The notes under the pieces were generated by a model. The model ran no database searches and was not told the DNA's origin. It was given only the letters and a program-made list of their open reading frames with translations. The translations under genes and the position numbers were made by a program. From Pseudisothecium myosuroides (lineage: Eukaryota > Streptophyta > Bryopsida > Hypnales > Lembophyllaceae), in contig OX637289.1 in NCBI GenBank assembly GCA_951799445.1, positions 10,259,321-10,323,320 of the forward strand: a stretch of DNA of 64,000 nt. Direction: 5' to 3'. Positions 1 through 10,108 of the stretch are shown here, in pieces. Each line of letters starts with the position of its first letter. Position 1 is the stretch's first letter.

Positions 1-519
1 AAGGGAGACGACCCATTTCCAATCACTTAAGCAATTCAACATATTTGGTGTATGGATATGATGAGGGGGAAAATTTCCCCGTCTAGAGAAATAGATTTAA
101 GAAGGATTTCATATTTTTGTACATTTCTTTCCTCAAAAATAAAATTACTAGGAATTTTTTTCGTGGAGATTCCGTTCAACCTATTCTTGTTACATAGGTC
201 AACTAGAGGCTGGTTACAAAATCAACAATGCTTCAATGTGGGTGATAATTGTAGCCTCCATTGTACATCTTGTGGTCATTCTATGCTTCAATGTATACCT
301 CCCCAATATTTGTGCTGCTCCTTTTCACAAATATTTGCGTGAGCTATCATCTAAACCATCTATGCTTTCAATGTACACCTCTCTAATATTTGTGCTGTTG
401 GCTGCTGCTTTTCACAAATATCTACGTGAGCTGTCATCTAAACCACTAGCTGATAAAAAAAACAAAGCAGTCTAACTAACTGAAACAGGTGGCTAATCGG
501 AAATGGGTCGGCTCCCTTA
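1..519. mobile_element. Non-autonomous TIR element at window edge
   Basis: Bases 1-24 (AAGGGAGACGACCCATTTCC...) are matched by the reverse complement of 493-519, whose inward reading begins TAAGGGAGCCGACCCATTTC. The ends are about 25 bp with few mismatches, so the element is about 519 bp and its first base probably lies just outside the window. Inside is an imperfect tandem duplication of about 80 bp. No transposase-like ORF is present; the small ORFs inside lie in the repeated DNA. The TAAGGGAG terminus resembles the second element family described below. The superfamily is not assigned. Confidence 0.65.
282..446. repeat. Two-copy imperfect tandem repeat (about 80 bp)
   Basis: Unit 1 (about 282-358) and unit 2 (about 361-446) both run from a TATGCTT(T)CAATGTA start through AATATTTGTGCTG, TTTTCACAAATAT and GTGAGCT to ATCTAAACCA. 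Unit 2 carries a short extra GCTGCTG stretch. The pair lies inside the edge TIR element and accounts for the two overlapping small ORFs here, which I do not regard as genes. Confidence 0.7.
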
Positions 520-3250
520 TATCATGGCATGACTTAACGGCTTAGGGTTTAGATTTTTCTATATAATTTTAGAAGTGTATGGTTTAGTGTATTTATTGAA
601 CTCTTGAAGGTAGGATCACCAGCAGAGAAGATGACTTTGGATTGTCTTTATTGTGGGCTAAGAGATTTGTAAACTTTGCATGACTATCCAACTATGTAAA
701 AAGATGCCTTTGTTGATTATTCCTAATTGATAAAGAGACTCGAGAAGATTTTTTTTCAAGTAGCTAATTTGTTGAAGACAATATTGATAAGTACATGATA
801 AATTATAAATAACTTCAATGATACAATACCAATATGTTGTTGAACTCAAGTTTAGTAAAATTATAGATTGTTATTGATCCAAGTGTTGGAAAAGCATTGA
901 TGCATGTTCCAACACAATGTTCTTTCAACATTGTTTCAAAGTTCCAAAAATCAACATTGTATACAACCAAAACAATACCATGATATTAATATGTCATTGA
1001 ATCCATCTTGATGTAGAATTGGATTGACATAGATTCAATATCCTATCAACTCTCACCATCAATGTATTTGCGAGTGCATTTGAATGATACAAGTTGTTAC
1101 AACATCACAACAATCTTGTATCAAAAAAAATTATAGTAGTATAGACATGAAACTTTAAAAATTTACAAACAATTTTATGATTCTATCATTAGATCAATCT
1201 ATATGTGATAAAGCCACTTCCACATTGTATCAATAATTATTTTACACACTGCCATATCAATATTTGAACATAGTCATAGAATCAATAACCTAATATCACA
1301 TAAGAATCAACATTTCTCTAATGTGCATGAGTATGTTTTGATCAACATCGAATCATGTCAGAATTGAACAATATTGAACCAATATTGTTTGCCAAGGGTC
1401 CTTTTTGACATGGATGAATTTGAAATTGCATTAATATCATACAATATAATAATGTTTAGTTCTCCTTTTAATAATTATTTTTTGTCAAGGGACTAGGAGG
1501 TACCAGTGTTGAAGAAGTATGCTTCAATACATTAAAAAAATCATTATATCAGAGAACATACATCTACAACATTGATATCACATAAATTTTTAAAAATCAT
1601 TTAATATTTTAAAGTCAATTTTGTTAATTTGTCACACTTTGACGTTTAGGATTTTTTTATACTATTGAGCGGTGTAAATTAATGATTTTTAGCTAAAATT
1701 TCTATATTTCTTTTAGCTAAACTTCATTAATTTACATCACTCAATAGTATAAAAAAATCCAAAATTGACTTATAAATATAAAATAATTTTTGAATTTTTT
1801 TGAAAAATAAAAAATACAAACTTAATTAAGACATCTAGGAATATTTTTATTTATTTTTGGCATTGGATTCATAATTCAAAAGTCATAGTGTTCCAAAATC
1901 AAAACGCAACCAAACTGGCAAGTGTTCCTTGCAATCACCCTCTTGTGTTTGGAAGGCATGCATTGTAAAGAAGAATCAAAATGCCGGGATGGTTTTGCAA
2001 ATAGGTTACAATTAGATTTAGTTATTTTAGTTAAATATATCAAGAGAAAAAAAGAAATTATATTTTATGTTTTTGAGTAGTAAATATAATAAGTTTACTA
2101 TCATAATAATAGATATTAATGTGCAATGCATTAAAAATTTAAAGTGATCAAGTTAGAAACTATGATTGTAAAAGGTGGAAAGGATGAAGAAAAAAATACA
2201 CATTCAAAAAGAATCCATGAGTTGTAATTTGAATACTTGCTAAATTTACTTTATATGATTTTTGGAACTTCTAATGTTTACATTTATTGGTTGTATTCTC
2301 AAATTACAAACCTTTGAAATACTCATGGGATTATTGTAAGTTATCTACTCTAAATGTTGGAGTTTTGAATCTTTTTGATTGCCATCTACAATTTTTAAAG
2401 GTGACTTTTTACAACTACTAAAGAATGTTACAAAGTGGAGAGGTATGTTATTCTTGTATCATTGTCATTGTCATTATTCTTGAAGTGGGCTTTATAAAAA
2501 AACTTAAACAAATAAATTTTCAGAGTAAGCTTGTATTTATAGAATATGCTTGCTTTGAGGGAACCTCAACCTTGATAAATAAAATTATTGTTGTTTGAAA
2601 TGTAAAGAAGACAAAAGACACAAATTCACAACCCAAGACATAATAATATTCAACTATAAGACAGAGTAGTCATTTGTATACAAACAACAAAAGTGGATTG
2701 TAATTAGACTATCATACTTTTTTTTGTGTATGACAACATGACCCAACTTATTTTCAAGCTACTAATGTTCTTCTCATTTATTTCTACTTTGTTGTATAAA
2801 CTTGCCAATATCAATGTTTTTACAAACAAAAGTTGTTGATTGAATCTTCAACGCTTGACAGTAGTGGAATATTTTGTCTTTTGGTATTGATTGTAAAAAC
2901 ATCCATTAGTATACAATAAGATAGATGGACCTTATTTTCACCCTTTAATTCCTAAAGGTTGTTGGGATCTTGTGAACAAAAAAGTTGCTTGAAGAATGCA
3001 ATTTAGAAATGTGGTATGCAAGAGAATACATTGTGATGGTGGAGCCATAGGATCTTCAATAGCAAGGACTTATAAACAAAATAAGTAATTTTGCTAAAGA
3101 ATCTACCATTTTAGATCTTCAGATTATATGTTTTGATCATGAAAATGAGAGAATTGATTTTGATGGTTAATCCCTATTCTACACAATATATTAGAATTAG
3201 GAAGTGTTTATAATTACTTGAAATTATTTGGAATACAAGTTATAAATTGA
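520..3250. other. Gene-free AT-rich stretch
   Basis: No ORF with coding character, no splice-consistent exon chain and no RNA gene was recognised. The stretch contains the hairpin at 1611-1772, listed separately. The remainder is AT-rich, with homopolymer runs. Confidence 0.6.
1611..1772. repeat. Foldback (MITE-like) hairpin
   Basis: The left arm at 1649-1698 (GGATTTTTTTATACTATTGA...) pairs with the right arm at 1711-1760 (...TCAATAGTATAAAAAAATCC) with a few mismatches around a short loop. Outside these, AAGTCAATTTTG at 1612-1623 pairs with CAAAATTGACTT at 1760-1771, so the left arm appears to carry an insertion of about 25 bp. It has the structure of a short foldback element and no coding capacity. 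Confidence 0.7.
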
Positions 3251-3482
3251 TTAACCCTTAAAAATTGAGGTGGACATTTTGCACCTGATAAATGACAAGA
3301 AAATCTCCTGGGTAGGACAGAAGTGCAATTATTCATCCTCAGAATTTTGTGTAAGAAAGGAAAGATCATGAATAGTAGTTTGACCTTGAGTGAGCACTTT
3401 TGATTTTTTTAAAGAAGGTGATGTCATCTGATGCCAAAAGGGATGATTTCCATGGTCACCAGCTCGGCGTTTAAGAATTAAA
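3251..3482. mobile_element. Degenerate TTAA-type element (230-bp subfamily)
   Basis: It starts TTAACCCTTAAAAATTG. It shares its internal order with the elements at 29410-29641 and 55315-55542: AATGACA(A/G)..., ACAACTATTCATC-like, TAGTTTGAC, TTCCAATGA-like/GAGTGAGCACTTTTGA, GGGATGATTTCCA(T/C)GGTCACC. The right end (CGGCGTTTAAGAATTAA) has decayed from the intact GTCCTTACAGGGTTAA end. It is non-coding. Confidence 0.55.
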
Positions 3483-4739
3483 TACAGTAAAATACCTATC
3501 ATAATCTTTATTGTACCCTTACAAATATATAAGTATGGAGAGATTGTAGGCCTTACAATTGGAAGCTTCTTATTCTCCCCTTATCATCTTGCCCATATCT
3601 GGTAGCTTTGATAGGGCAAGTACTTGTTTTTTTTAATTTAAAAATTGACGTAAGACTAAAGAAGTGAATGGAATGCCAAACCAAGCATTGGGCTTCTTGA
3701 AAATTTTCAGCAAGGAAGACACATATCTACATCAAAGGCTCTACATTGATGAGTAATAGTTTTTTATGACCATACACTAGCTTGGATCATGCTAACCTTT
3801 ATATTGACCCTCAAAAAATGAAAAAAATGAAAATACCACCGAATATAATAATAAAGTTCCTCTATTATCTTAGACAAAAATATTAAAGCAGTCAACCCCC
3901 AAATGATCCTTATTTCATTGATTTGTACCCCGTATATGATAAGGGTTCATTCATGAAATTTTTAGAAGCAATTGAAATGTCTAGCTTACACTAAATCACC
4001 CTACAATGCAAGGAGGTTAAGTGAATTGGCAATACACTAGTAATTTTGATGATTTCTTGTACAATGAGGAAATTTTTTATTTGAAATCCAAATGGTTAAA
4101 AGTTAGAGACAAATATTTAGAACATGTAGAAAAAAATTCAAGAATTTTGACTTCACAAATTGCAAGATAATAGAGCTTGAAGTTAGAAGAAAATGTTTTT
4201 TATTTGAAACCGCTCCAACATAGCTAACAAAGTGTGACTCTTCTTAGAATGTGATTTGAAGACTCGAATTTTATTTTTTGTGGACAATTGTATGCCATAT
4301 TTTATTAGTTACATACATGCCAAATTTCAAAAGTTGATGAGCTTTTTTGCAAAAGATTTGCAAAAGGTTCCAAAATTGCCCAAGTTGCCCCAAAAGTTCA
4401 AAAGCATCATAACTTTTGATCCAGGCACCGGATTGGAAAAAAAATTAGTTTTTCACCACGGAGGAATATAATTTTATACTTTGTGTCCAAATTTCTTAAA
4501 TAAATTCAATCAAAAATGACTTTGTAGGAACCTACCCGAGATTTCTTGTAATTATAACCATGTTTGGAATTAACAAAGTCACATTACCGTATGTGAAGGT
4601 TTGATTCGGTGTTGATTCGAGTTTTCTTATCAGATTTTTAGGGGTCCTGTCATGACCCTTGTGACAACCTCTAATGGATGAATGCATTGATAGATGAAAG
4701 AATTGATGATGACTGTGTCATGACTTTTGTCATGACTAG

Positions 4740-4907
4740 GGATGGATGAATGATGACTGGTCATGATGACCAGGGATGGATAAATGATGACTGGTCAAGA
4801 TGATTAGGGATGGATAAATGATGACTGGTCAGGATGACCAGGGATGGATAAATGATGACTGGTCATGAAGACCAGGGATAGATAAATGATGACTGGTCAA
4901 GATGACC
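4740..4907 (+). repeat. 34-bp minisatellite, about five units
   Basis: Repeated units are built on GATGACTGGTCATGATGACC followed by AGGGATGGATAAAT, with point differences between copies (for example TCAAGATGATT and TCAGGATGACC). The last unit is cut after GATGACC, and the downstream GGGATGGAT appears only after the foldback element at 4908-5266. The array was therefore interrupted by that insertion. Confidence 0.85.
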
Positions 4908-5266
4908 ACATCACAAAGTTTAGACCCTACGATTTGGCAACAATTACTGTGCGGTTATCGTTGTTTCGTGGGTTCGTACCATAATCGCACTAACTCAGTG
5001 TATTTTTATGCACTGAATCAATGCGAAAACAATGAATATCAATAGCGTACGGTTTATGTACTTTAACTATACAATTGTTGTGTCAAAACTGCACAGCAAT
5101 TATATAGTTAAAGTACATAAACCGTTCACTATTGATATTCATTGTTTTTGCACTTATTCAGTGCGTAAAAATACACTGAGTTAGTGCAATTATGGTACGA
5201 ACCCATGAAACAACGATAACCGCAAGATAATTGTTGCCAAATCGTAGGGTCTAAACTTTGTGATGT
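4908..5266. mobile_element. 359-bp long-arm foldback element
   Basis: Nearly the whole element is an inverted repeat: arms 4908 to about 5084 and about 5096 to 5266 start ACATCACAAAGTTTAGACCC and end GGGTCTAAACTTTGTGATGT, with a few percent mismatch and only about 12 bp of loop. There is no ORF. It sits inside the 34-bp minisatellite. The very long arms and small divergence suggest a foldback or Mutator-like MITE of fairly recent insertion; a clear target duplication is not visible. Confidence 0.8.
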
Positions 5267-6745
5267 AGGGATGGATCAATGCATTGATAGATAACTAATT
5301 CATGATGTAATGTGAATTAGTGGATGAGCAGAAATTGATTGGAGATAGATATCTCCCGATGATGGATTTGTGCATTGGAGTTAGGCAACTCCAATTGGAT
5401 GACAAGCGTACTGGAACTTGGAGTTAGACAACTTCAAGTGGAAGATCAAGATTAGATGAGATAGGAATGGATACTTAGAATACTTTTAAGTATGACTAAG
5501 ACTTTTACTTTAGCGGATGGTTTCAGATAGAACCAAGGATAGAACTTAGCTAAAGATAGAAAAGAAGACCTAGTCTATCTGAAAGACTAATAGTCTTCGA
5601 TTGATATATAAGATAGAGCTCGGGGGTGAGGAGGCTCTCTTCTCTTTGGAGATTGATCTCTCTCTATAGTCGGGTGGTTTGAGCTCTTGTTGTTGTTAAT
5701 AAATCTATTTGTGTTTTTATTGCCTTCCATTGCTATTTGAAGTTGCAGATTGTGTGAGGTCCGTAACAGGTCCAAGTTACATCAGACCATTCACAGGATG
5801 ACATGTGTCACTCTTTTTACAAAAATGATTTAATTTCTGTCAAATCTGACTTTTGCCTACGGTAACATCTAAATGGGCAAGAATACCCCCTCTTGGAACA
5901 ACAATAGGAAGTTAAATTTTTTTTCTTCTAAAACTAAGTTGGCAAAATACATAAAAAAATATTCCTTGATTTGTCATTCTCTCTCCTAACAAAGAATGGA
6001 ACTTGATGTGCCTAATTAAAGTCCACCCAAGGTTGCATTTATTTTGGGTAGTATTAAAAGCAATCTTTACTACAACAATGAAGTTGTTTACATCTATATA
6101 AATAGATGAAATAGGCAAAATTGTACATCAAATTCAAATTATTCATTCAAAATAGTATACATTCATCCAAGGAAGATCAATATTGTTCTAGGAATACGTA
6201 GCAATTTAGTGATTCATCCTATGAAAATAGAAGAATATATTGCCAAATATTTCCTCAGAAAAAGTTTGAGCAAAATGTTGCTAAAAAAACAACACAAATG
6301 ATGGGTCATGCTACCTTTTTGACAAATTCCAAAGTAAAGTAGTCTGCTCTAAAAGCGAGTGGTCTCTTCAAATCAACCCTATATTTAGGTCTGAAATGGA
6401 CATTAGGTGATCCTTAAATGGACCTCTAAAGCCATTGAGAGAATTGAGAGAAAAGCATTATTTATTGCAAGAGCCAATTGTTGGCCTTCACTTATTCAAA
6501 TCACTTTAGAAGTTGCAAGTAATCAGATTTTGGAAGACCTAGGGTCACAAATAGGTGCCTACAATAGTTTTTTTTTTAAATTCACAAGTAATTCAAAAAT
6601 GATTCAAAAAATATGAAACCACTTTGTGTAACGTTCTACATCCATTTTTCTTTCTCTGGAAAATGATCCAAAAATATTTCTATTCATGGAAACCTGTGAA
6701 AAAGGCAGATCAGCCCTTAAATGGTCGCTTTTAGGCCATACTACC

Positions 6746-7725
6746 TTAACCCCAAAGTGACAAAGAGGACAGAAAGTGTCCTCACAGAGTTTCACGTCCA
6801 ATTCAAAGTGCTGTAACTTTTGCATTCAAGGTCCAAATTCAATAAGACTTGTTGGGAAAGTTGCGTTCTCCCTTCTAGTTTGCATGGTAAAATTTTCAGA
6901 TCAATCCAAGATGTATTGATTTTTTGGAAGCCAATTGAAGTTCACAACTTCAATTTGAGTTCACCAAACTGCATTTTAGGGCTGCAACTTCGGGGCCTTG
7001 TATCTCCTTCATCCATTGCTCATTTTCAATAAAATGTGTTGTATTTTGTTTCCCTTGAAGTATACTTACTGTGGTAAAGTTTTCATGTCAATCCAAGTTG
7101 TTTTGAATGTTTGGGAGCAATTCGAAGTTCAAAATCCTGCCATTTTTGGAGTGTAGTGAACTTTGGCGGCTTGTTTCTTCTTCATACAGAGTCCATTTTC
7201 AATAATTCTTTTTGGAAAAGTTGCGCATACTAGTCTAGTTTTTGTGGCTAAAATTTCATGTTAATCCAAGAATTAATGAGTGACTGAGAAGCATTCTAGT
7301 AGAAGGAGGTTCAGCTTTAGATGTGTTTTTTGCAATTTTTCTTGCTGATTTTTGACATTTCAAAGCCGTTTTGTAGACACAATGATTCAATTGAATGAAT
7401 GTTTTTTTCACCAATGTGTTTGTATACTAGTTTTGAATCTTATTGTAGTGTAAAGTTTTTTCATTTGAGTAGGTTTAGAAATCAAACTTCACCTCCAAAT
7501 GTGTTTTTGGGAAAATTTCAGCATTCATTTTCAACACTAAAACATTATGATCTTGCAATCTATTTGGCCAAATCACTTCAAATTTTGTACATATCATCTA
7601 CAACATGTACACTACAAGATTGTACGGTTGAGATTTGTATAACTTGAATACATTTAGATCCATAAAGCTTCAGAGCAGTGATGTTTTTGAACACCAAAGA
7701 TTGAATGTCACGGCTTTGGGGTTAA
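6746..7725. mobile_element. piggyBac-like (TTAA) non-autonomous element, 980 bp
   Basis: The left end reads TTAA-CCCCAAAGTGACAAAG and the right end is the inverse, ...CGGCTTTGGGG-TTAA. Both flanks carry TTAA and the termini start CCCC, the arrangement typical of piggyBac elements. The interior includes three diverged repeats of about 180 bp. The small ORFs inside have no recognisable transposase. It lies just upstream of the B12D-like gene, whose transcribed region probably begins shortly after 7725. Confidence 0.6.
6838..7270 (+). repeat. Diverged ~180-bp direct repeats
   Basis: Three blocks begin at 6838, 7025 and 7198. Each starts TTCAATAA and runs to a shared segment of the form GGTAAA(A)TTTTCA(G/T)(A/G)TCAATCCAAG. 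The period is 173-187 bp and the copies are strongly diverged. They lie inside the TTAA element at 6746-7725. Confidence 0.6.
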
Positions 7726-8775
7726 GTGAGAATGAGAACGGCTAAACTGAAACCCAGCTACCGAGATTCGACTGGCGAATGGACGAAGCGGTCGGCGCTT
7801 GCATGACTTGCCAAATGGCAGCAGCAAAACGCACCAACTGTCATACACCCGATCCCCGTGGTCCGTAGAACCCGTCAGGAGTCACGTTTTCTCATCCATG
7901 CCAACAGAGCCCAAGTGCCAAACTGAAGGCCAAAGCATCTCACTACTCTCACGCATCCAATTGAAAGGAGCCGCAGCTTTGCTACTGGATTCTGGCTATG
8001 GAGGCAATGAGGGTGAGTTGGTGCGCATTCCATCGTCCCCTTTGTTGCCAATTTCAGTTTTTTCCCGGCTTCAGATTCATGAACTGTGGTCGATCCAAGG
8101 CCCGCACAGTCGTTGTAATCTAATTCGATGTTGGTTAGAATGTGATACTTCCTGTTTCTACAAGATGTTTCTACTCGGGGCGTCTTGCAGCGGAGGTTCC
8201 CGTCTACATGTGTCTCTTTGATGTTCTCGTCGTGGAATTCGAATCGAATTTCTTAAACACTTAGTGTGGCGCTTCTGGAAGGATAATTCGGTGTTGAAAT
8301 TGTTGCTGTGCGAGCTGATCGTTTCGTGAGGGTGTCATAAAACTTTCTCTTGGTTTCGCTGATTGCGTACTTATGACTTTAGAATCATGGTGTGTGTGCA
8401 CTGCTAGGTTAGTGGATACACGCCGGCCTCAAGTTAAGTGTGACTCGTAATTGACGTACTGGCTTGTCCGTCTGTCAAAGTTTGTGAGATCGAGCTGGGT
8501 GCCGTCACAAATGGGCTAGGGTATATAATTTATCCTAGCATCCTACATGTTACAAATTACCAGATTTTTGATTTAAACTCGGATCATCAGTGATTGGAGT
8601 CTATTCCAAAAGTGGCAATTATGGCGTGTGTACATGTGATCGCAGAAGTCTCGCATCAGAATGGTTTATTCGTCACAATATTCTGTTGTAAACTTGAGTT
8701 CTTGCTGGGCTTTGCGGCCATTATGAATATCTGTTTTTTGTTCTTAAATAGAGATACTCCCTCTGGATCACTGGG

Positions 8776-8841
8776 ATGCCATCAAGTGTCTGCAAGGGAG
8801 AAAGAATTTACTGGTATGAGAGCATGAATTCGGGTTTCTAA
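8776..8841 (+). other. Upstream ORF (21 codons) in the B12D-like 5' leader
   Basis: An ATG at 8776 opens a 21-residue frame that stops at 8839-8841, eight bases before the main start at 8850. It lies in the probable second leader exon: an acceptor (TTCTTAAATAG) ends at 8751, and a GTGAGT donor at 8013 could pair with it. If the transcript includes it, it would be read before the main ORF and could lower its translation. Transcript structure is inferred only. Confidence 0.35.
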
Positions 8842-8849
8842 ACAACGGA

Positions 8850-10108
8850 ATGGCATGGACTTCGCAGGGAGCTCGCAATTTGCGCTCGGCTGCGACCAGA
8901 GTTGGACAGCAGTGGCGGCGAGTGTCCGCGCAGTCAGCTAAGTATCTCAAGGAGAATGCAGACACTACAAAATTGAGTGCAGCAGAGGCTGAGCAGTTGG
9001 GCGCTGCGAAGAAACCGCCTGGCAAATCCGGCACTCCCGGCAGCTTCATGCATCAGCAATCAGGCCTCTCCAACGAGCACAACAAGTAAGTCACTGCAAA
9101 ACGCATCGTTTGGATATTATCATATGAATGTATTATGAGTGTTTGAAGATTTGCTCATTGAATGAGGGAAATGTAATGTATTTTTTTTCGACAAATTTTA
9201 GCCTAAAGATTAGAAGAGGAAATTCTTGGCTAATTTCAGTGAAGGAACTTATTTGGTAACAATTAGCCAACAGTTTAGATAATTTCCTAAACAAATTGTC
9301 GAAGTGAACCACATTTTACCAAATATAAATAAGTTACTCTCAGTCGTTGAAGAATCTAGAATCTTCTATCAAATTTGGCAATCGATTGTTAATGACTGGA
9401 ATTTTGCCTTTTTTTTTCATATAGATCATCTATTTGTTCTGGCGGAAAGAGACTCTCTTTGCAAATTTTGAAACTTTAAACATATCACTGGTAAAATTGT
9501 GAGTAGGCTTTGACTCTTCAATTGCTAAATGTTGTGATAATCATTAACTGTTGAATATGTACAAGTTGTCACATTTATATAACTGCAGAACTAGTTTAAT
9601 CCTATCCACGACAACGGCAAGCCTTCAGTTGTGAATGTAGGGAACCCGTGTAAGTTAATCCCCCATTCGGGACTACGAACATTCCATTATTGAAAGCTAG
9701 AAGCTCACGTTCTCTGATGCTTGCCACAGATTCCTCCAGCCATGGCTCCTGCCGATCTACCCAATGGTCGGCATGGTAGCAGTAGCTGTCGGCCTGGGAA
9801 TAATGACAGCTTACCGACATCTCACGGTCAATCCAGGCGTGGTTGTCGACAAGGACAAGCGCTCGGAGGAGTTGCCGGAGATGTACGAGAAAGAATGGAC
9901 GGTGGAACGCTCACGGCGGTACGCGCAGGGCAGTCCACTGCGGAAACTGTCGACCGAGCATATGGTTTCTCCTTTCGGTCGTCACCTCGACGAAGACGTC
10001 AGGGAAGGTCCCACCATCGATGTCGGTGATAAACCTGGGTTACCGGGGGATGACAATCCTGTCCATGGCCCGGGAGGCAAGGGAAAGCCCTTGGGCGGCA
10101 ACCTCTAA
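8850..10108 (+). CDS. B12D-like mitochondrial membrane protein (204 aa)
   Basis: Two exons, 8850-9085 and 9730-10108, are joined in frame across a GT-AG intron with phase 2 (GTAAGT donor, CCACAG acceptor). The product is 204 residues. Residues 80-123 match the plant B12D family (NADH-ubiquinone reductase complex 1 MLRQ-subunit-like): LLPIYPMVGMVAVAVGLGIM forms one membrane segment at about 87-107, followed by R-x-L-x-x-NPGV with N113-P114. B12D proteins are small mitochondrial proteins of about 90 residues. This one has an N-terminal extension of about 79 residues (Arg/Ala/Ser-rich, a plausible presequence) and a Gly/Pro-rich tail of about 80. The start was chosen because it gives the presequence and the context GGAATGGC. 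The exact function of B12D is not settled; a respiratory-chain or hypoxia link is known for the family only. Confidence 0.75.

Noticed and set aside
4735..4910. Repeated 34-bp units as a CRISPR-like array
   Set aside because: The repeats are directly adjacent with no unique spacers and lie in a plant nuclear context; it is a minisatellite.
7799..8221. 140-codon plus-strand ORF upstream of the B12D-like gene
   Set aside because: It lies in the probable leader/first-intron region (a GTGAGT donor at 8013 falls inside it) and has no family resemblance.
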